A stretch of 64,000 nt of DNA from Panacibacter microcysteis. Lineage in GTDB: Bacteria > Bacteroidota > Bacteroidia > Chitinophagales > Chitinophagaceae. The stretch's first letter is position 1. Each line of letters starts with the position of its first letter. The stretch covers positions 806,001-870,000 of the forward strand of contig NZ_JADWYR010000002.1 of the NCBI RefSeq assembly GCF_015831355.1, written 5' to 3'. The translations under genes and the position numbers were made by a program. Shown here in pieces: positions 60,654 through 64,000 of this stretch. Under the pieces are notes generated by a model. The model had not been told where the DNA came from, did no database searches, and was given only the letters and a program-made list of their open reading frames with translations.

Positions 60654-61193
60654 TTACTCAGGGGAAGTCTGTACATCCCACTTTACGGGAATGTTATTTT
60701 TGGCTGCGTACGGTTTTCCGGCATCAGTAAGTGCCGTCATCAGTTTCTCAAATCCTGCTGCATATGTAGTGGTAATGTGTTGCGCCATTGCATCCAGCTC
60801 GTCTGCAGGTGCGCCTTCATCAAACTTTTTTGCCAGTTGTGTATATTCATTTTTATATACCGGTAATACATACGCATATACAGCTTTCGACGCACTCAGC
60901 ATTTCTTTTGTTTCAGCTGTTTCCTTCAAATCTCTTACTTTGCTGTAGCTTTCTTCAATATAACTGATTTTACTTTCAATAACTTCTTTCCTTGTGAGCG
61001 GTTCGGTTTTTTCGGTGCTGCCTTCTACCAGTTTTACACCAGGGTTTTGCAATTCCTGTAGCAGTATATCATTCGCAAAACCATGCAGCACGTTACAGTT
61101 TAGAACAGCTATGTCGAAATACTTATCAGGCGTGGCGGTATTGCAGGCTACCAATAACGTAGCCGAAAAGAGTACAGCAGCAATTGTTTTCAT
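60654..61193 (-). CDS. Putative lipoprotein of unknown function
   Basis: Exported lipoprotein of 179 residues. The signal peptide MKTIAAVLFSATLLVAC ends in lipobox LVAC. The mature domain is mostly helical (DIAVLNCNVLHGFANDILLQELQNPGVKLVEG, then KISYIEESYSKVRDLKETAETKEMLSASKAVYAYVLPVYKNEYTQLAKKFDEG). The pattern is like small periplasmic helical bundles, but I cannot name a family. It probably precedes the SRPBCC gene in one transcript. Confidence 0.7.
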   Translation of the reverse strand: MKTIAAVLFSATLLVACNTATPDKYFDIAVLNCNVLHGFANDILLQELQNPGVKLVEGSTEKTEPLTRKEVIESKISYIEESYSKVRDLKETAETKEMLSASKAVYAYVLPVYKNEYTQLAKKFDEGAPADELDAMAQHITTTYAAGFEKLMTALTDAGKPYAAKNNIPVKWDVQTSPE

Positions 61194-61316
61194 GTTTAAA
61201 AAATTTACAAGATAAAAGTAAACGGTACTACACCGCTATGCACATCTTATTCTGTAAACTGTAGCGGAGTTGAAAAGGGCCTATAATAGTGGCAATAGCA
61301 CAAACCTTTCACACGA

Positions 61317-62204
61317 TTAGTAAACATCCGTCATTACCGGGGTCGTTTCCTTGCCCATCAGTTCTATAAATTTTCTTTCTTTTATCAGGTAGCCATTTCC
61401 TTTTGCGCAAAAATGCACAACCAGGTTTTCAAGGCTTAACGGGCTGCCTTCCGGTATATCGGCAATGTTGGTGTGGTGAATATTGTGCCCGTCTAAGATG
61501 ATGACCAGCCCGCTTCCAATTGCTTCCATCCGGTCACCCTGTGTAATCAGCATGCCGGTATCTTCTCCCAGGCCTATACCAATGCACGATGGATTTGCTG
61601 CTACTACCTGTGCAAGCCTTCCAAAGCGGCCGCGCTTTTCGAAGTGAGAATCAAAGATCACATTATCCATAAAGCGCAGTCCGGTAGTTGTTTTTACTTC
61701 ACCTTTCAAATGTGCCCTGGTAGCATTGCCCTCGTAGATCATGGTACTGCTCATAGCCATGGCCCCTGCAGAAGTGCCTGCAATTACAAAATTGCCCTGC
61801 TGGTATCTTTTATGAATGATTTTCAGAAATTCTGTACCGCCAAAAACTGCAGTGAGACGCATTTGATTGCCGCCACTAAACATTACACAGTCACATGCCT
61901 TGATGCGCTTAAGGAAGTCGCCATCATTTACGGTTTCGCGGCCGCGGATATGCATCAGCCCGATGTTGGTGCAGCCAATTTTGCCAAAAGCGTCGAGATA
62001 GTTATTGCCAACTTCGTAAGGAATAGTAGATGCTGTAGTGATTACTTCAATACGAGACGCAGGCCCGCCCGCCTCTTCTACAATACGGCGTAGAATGCCT
62101 AGCCCGAAAAAATTAAGGTTGTTCAAATGAAACACTTCCCGCTCATCGGTGCCTTTGTCTTCTGCGCCGCCTATCGCTATTAATTTCCCTTTTGGAATAC
62201 TCAT
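61317..62204 (-). CDS. Cyanophycinase family protein
   Basis: Serine peptidase of 295 residues of the S51 / cyanophycinase family. Cyanophycinase cleaves the arginine-aspartate polymer cyanophycin to beta-Asp-Arg dipeptides. The nucleophile Ser is in AGTSAGAMAMSS (about 132-143), and the N-terminal GKLIAIGGAEDKG (6-18) plus the GGNQMRLTAVFGGTEF region are family features. The Gly-rich GIGLGEDTGMLI segment also matches. The ATG at 62204 (MSIPKGKLIAIGG) is preferred to an in-frame ATG at 62228. No cyanophycin synthetase is beside it, so the true substrate in this organism remains open. Confidence 0.93.
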   Translation of the reverse strand: MSIPKGKLIAIGGAEDKGTDEREVFHLNNLNFFGLGILRRIVEEAGGPASRIEVITTASTIPYEVGNNYLDAFGKIGCTNIGLMHIRGRETVNDGDFLKRIKACDCVMFSGGNQMRLTAVFGGTEFLKIIHKRYQQGNFVIAGTSAGAMAMSSTMIYEGNATRAHLKGEVKTTTGLRFMDNVIFDSHFEKRGRFGRLAQVVAANPSCIGIGLGEDTGMLITQGDRMEAIGSGLVIILDGHNIHHTNIADIPEGSPLSLENLVVHFCAKGNGYLIKERKFIELMGKETTPVMTDVY

Positions 62205-62439
62205 GCTTTTTTGATACTGGTTAAGCAAATATAAGTTTGCTCAAAAAATACAGTGGTTATAAATACCCACAGCCCTTAATAAAATACCATTAAAACGGTT
62301 AGCCGGCTTGTGTCTTGTTTGTAAATTCCACATGCCATGGGTGTTAATGTCTTGATTACCGGCCAGGTAATGCAACAGCGCTGTTATTCGGTCCTGTATT
62401 TTGCTTCATGTACGCCAGACAGGTTATTCAGTTGTTCCT

Positions 62440-63066
62440 TTATATGCAATAATGATTCCGGTGTTGTTTCTTTTTAAAACGAATGAGTATATTGTTTGTG
62501 TCGGCCTTATCTGCTTTTTGAATAACAATCTGGGTAAATTCCATATTGTACTGCCGAGTTATGCTTTCTATCTGCATAACCGGAGAATTTCCCACATCGG
62601 TTTTGATGGTAATTTCCCTGATAGGTTTTGGTTTGGAAAATTTCTTTTTATAAGGTTTTACCAGCACAAGGATAATAAGTACGAGGCTTGTGGTAATGCC
62701 TGCAGCAATGTATAAGCCGCCCCCGACTGCAAGCCCGATGCCTGCAACCGTCCACAAACCTGCAGCAGTGGTTAAACCTTTTACCACTTCGTTCTTCAGG
62801 AATAAAATGGTGCCGGCACCTAAAAAGCCAATACCGCTCACAACCTGTGCGGCTACACGTGATGGGTCAAGGTCAACATCCGGAACATGGGCTACGTCCT
62901 GGAAACCAAATGCAGAAACGATCATCATCAAAGCCGAACCCAGGCATACAATCATGTGAGTGCGTAAGCCGGCTGCCCAGTCAAGCCGCTCTCTTTCTAT
63001 GCCTACCAGTGCGCCGAGTACAGACGCTATAACCAAACGTAAGAGTGTTTCCTGCCAGGTGATCAT
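62440..63066 (-). CDS. MgtC/SapB family membrane protein
   Basis: Membrane protein of 208 residues. Five or so N-terminal helices carry the MgtC/SapB core (LLRLVIASVLGALVGIERERLDWAAGLRTHMIVCLGSALMMIVS, then GIGFLGAGTILFLKN and VKGLTTAAGLWTVAGIGLAVGGGLYIAAGI). The last 70 residues form a soluble ACT-like domain. MgtC proteins aid magnesium limitation survival and modulate the F1Fo ATP synthase in some bacteria, but SapB-type relatives are widespread and poorly defined. The ATG at 63066 is preferred; 63102 is in frame and would add 12 residues. Confidence 0.9.
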   Translation of the reverse strand: MITWQETLLRLVIASVLGALVGIERERLDWAAGLRTHMIVCLGSALMMIVSAFGFQDVAHVPDVDLDPSRVAAQVVSGIGFLGAGTILFLKNEVVKGLTTAAGLWTVAGIGLAVGGGLYIAAGITTSLVLIILVLVKPYKKKFSKPKPIREITIKTDVGNSPVMQIESITRQYNMEFTQIVIQKADKADTNNILIRFKKKQHRNHYCI

Positions 63067-63145
63067 TTGCTGTAGTTTTTTGTGCAAAAACTGAAGATAC
63101 AAAAAAAAGAAGGCTTTTTCCTACCTGGCAAGTAGAGCATGTTAG

Positions 63146-63865
63146 TTACCAGCCACTTGCAAGTACATCGGCAAGGTGTAATGTTTTAACAGCAGCATTT
63201 TTGTTTTTAATATATCCATCGAGGTGCATAAGGCAACTCATGTCTGTGCTGATTATGTAGTCTGCATGTGTATCCAGTGCGTTAGAAACCTTTTGGTCTG
63301 CCATTGCAATGCTGATGGGCTCAAACTTAACTGCGAAAGTGCCGCCAAAACCGCAGCATGTTTCCACATCATTCATTTCTGTTAGTTCAAGACCAGAAAC
63401 TTTACTAAGCAGCCTGCGCGGTGCTTCTTTGATCCTGCACTCACGCAATGCAGCGCAGCTGTCATGGTAGGTAGCTTTACCATTAAGCACAGCGCCGGTG
63501 TCGTCAAAATTTAAAACATCTGTAAGAAACTCTGAAAATTCAAAAAGGCGACTGCCAAGCTCCCGTACTTCGTTGCTTTTGGAGGAGTCCTGAAAAAGTT
63601 TTCCGTAGTAGTTCCTTACAAAACCTGTACAGCTTGCACTGGGTGTTACAATGTAATCGCTGCCTTTAAAGTCTTTGACAAATTTATTGCATACATCTTT
63701 TGCTTCGTTCCAGAAACCGGCATTGAAGGCTGGCTGGCCGCAGCAGGTTTGATTGGCATTGTATTCAACGGTGCAGCCGGCTTTACGTAAAACCTTTACC
63801 GTATTGAATGCAATAGAAGGATAAAGCTGATCTACAAAACATGGTATAAAAATCTGCACATTCAT
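63146..63865 (-). CDS. LutA/YkgE-like (Fe-S)-binding oxidoreductase subunit
   Basis: Protein of 239 residues with two CCG cysteine-rich domains, as in heterodisulfide reductase subunit B and LutA. The motifs are NQTCCGQPAFN (about 37-47) and ETCCGFGGTF near the C-terminus, with further Cys/His residues between (SASCTGF, YHDSCAALREC). LutA, LutB and LutC together oxidise L-lactate to pyruvate. The lutB and lutC homologues would lie upstream on the minus strand, beyond the right edge. The ATG at 63865 (MNVQIFIPCFVDQLYP) matches the family start; the longer frame to 63964 is not needed. This gene continues the same strand as MgtC. Confidence 0.9.
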   Translation of the reverse strand: MNVQIFIPCFVDQLYPSIAFNTVKVLRKAGCTVEYNANQTCCGQPAFNAGFWNEAKDVCNKFVKDFKGSDYIVTPSASCTGFVRNYYGKLFQDSSKSNEVRELGSRLFEFSEFLTDVLNFDDTGAVLNGKATYHDSCAALRECRIKEAPRRLLSKVSGLELTEMNDVETCCGFGGTFAVKFEPISIAMADQKVSNALDTHADYIISTDMSCLMHLDGYIKNKNAAVKTLHLADVLASGW

Positions 63866-63958
63866 ATGCTGCGACGATGAGTGAGATGAAAAATTCTTTT
63901 GAAAACCAATATTTAAACAAGTTAGAAATGCAGTTTCGTTGCTGCAAAAGGTTTTACT

Positions 63959-63978
63959 GCACAAGTGTGCGACGCAAC
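63959..63978 (-). repeat. Dispersed repeat core, chimeric type B (copy 26)
   Basis: Reverse core whose forward form is GTTGCGTCGCACACTTGTGC: the first dyad is type B, while the second one is mixed. It lies upstream of the LutA-like gene at the window edge. Confidence 0.75.
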
Positions 63979-64000
63979 AGCAGCTGATAAGGATTACTGC

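Noticed and set aside
29-63978. Dispersed repeats as transcription terminators
   Set aside because: The cores lack a long stem followed by a U-run, they occur in convergent, divergent and tandem gene contexts in both orientations, and many neighbouring genes have separate clear terminators.
1-64000. A defence island, biosynthetic cluster or prophage
   Set aside because: I looked for integrases, restriction enzymes, reverse transcriptases, NRPS/PKS modules and phage structural genes and saw none. The single genes of interest are scattered among housekeeping genes.

Overview
The window is a stretch of chromosome from a Bacteroidota bacterium, most likely of the Chitinophagaceae or a close relative. 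The evidence is a TonB-dependent receptor, an OMP_b-brl_3-type outer-membrane protein followed by a GLPGLI-family protein, a type IX secretion plug protein, a DUF6089 protein, ECF sigma factors overlapping membrane-anchored beta-barrel partners, weak Shine-Dalgarno sequences, and promoters of the TTTG / TAnnTTTG type. I see no phage, insertion sequence, CRISPR array, tRNA or rRNA. The content is mostly housekeeping and envelope genes.

Layout. 0.2-7.2 kb: DUF6089 outer-membrane protein, UbiD-family decarboxylase, sterol-desaturase-like hydroxylase, a DUF6600-like Trp/Tyr-rich protein and a long lgt. 7.5-14 kb: bacilliredoxin, Hsp20, an ECF sigma factor with a multi-pass membrane partner, a Crp/Fnr regulator with a small unknown gene, a PQQ-type sugar dehydrogenase lipoprotein and a CPA2 antiporter. 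14-23 kb: DUF4397 lipoprotein, three 112-bp tandem repeats, tex, an exonuclease/GIY-YIG fusion, valS and a PAP2 phosphatase with a terminator-like hairpin inside its coding sequence. 23-30.5 kb: acetyltransferase, nhaA, AI-2E transporter, TPR protein, and the first ECF sigma/beta-barrel couple. 30.7-39.5 kb: TonB receptor and divergent DtxR-type regulator sharing an operator-like palindrome, the second sigma/beta-barrel couple, a PAS protein and glgB. 40-48.6 kb: outer-membrane beta-barrel plus GLPGLI pair, the third sigma/beta-barrel couple, FkbM methyltransferase, the SRP RNA gene (ffs) and the T9SS plug protein. 48.8-64 kb: Bcr/CflA transporter, EcsC, a SET-domain protein, BNR-repeat protein, LD-carboxypeptidase, metG, two oxidoreductases, cyanophycinase, MgtC/SapB and a LutA-like iron-sulfur protein.

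Two signals stand out beyond the individual genes. First, a dispersed intergenic repeat with a 20-bp core occurs about 26 times, in two versions that differ at paired positions and keep small dyads intact; no copy lies inside a convincing gene, although the tandem copies near tex include its last codons. Second, three independent ECF sigma genes each overlap a gene whose product looks like a short cytoplasmic sigma-binding segment, one membrane helix, a long polar linker and a C-terminal outer-membrane-like beta-barrel. That architecture could carry a signal from the outer membrane to a sigma factor in one polypeptide.

All assignments come from reading the sequence and recalling family motifs; no database search was run. 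Start codons were moved downstream where a signal peptide, lipobox or conserved N-terminus made a later start more likely.
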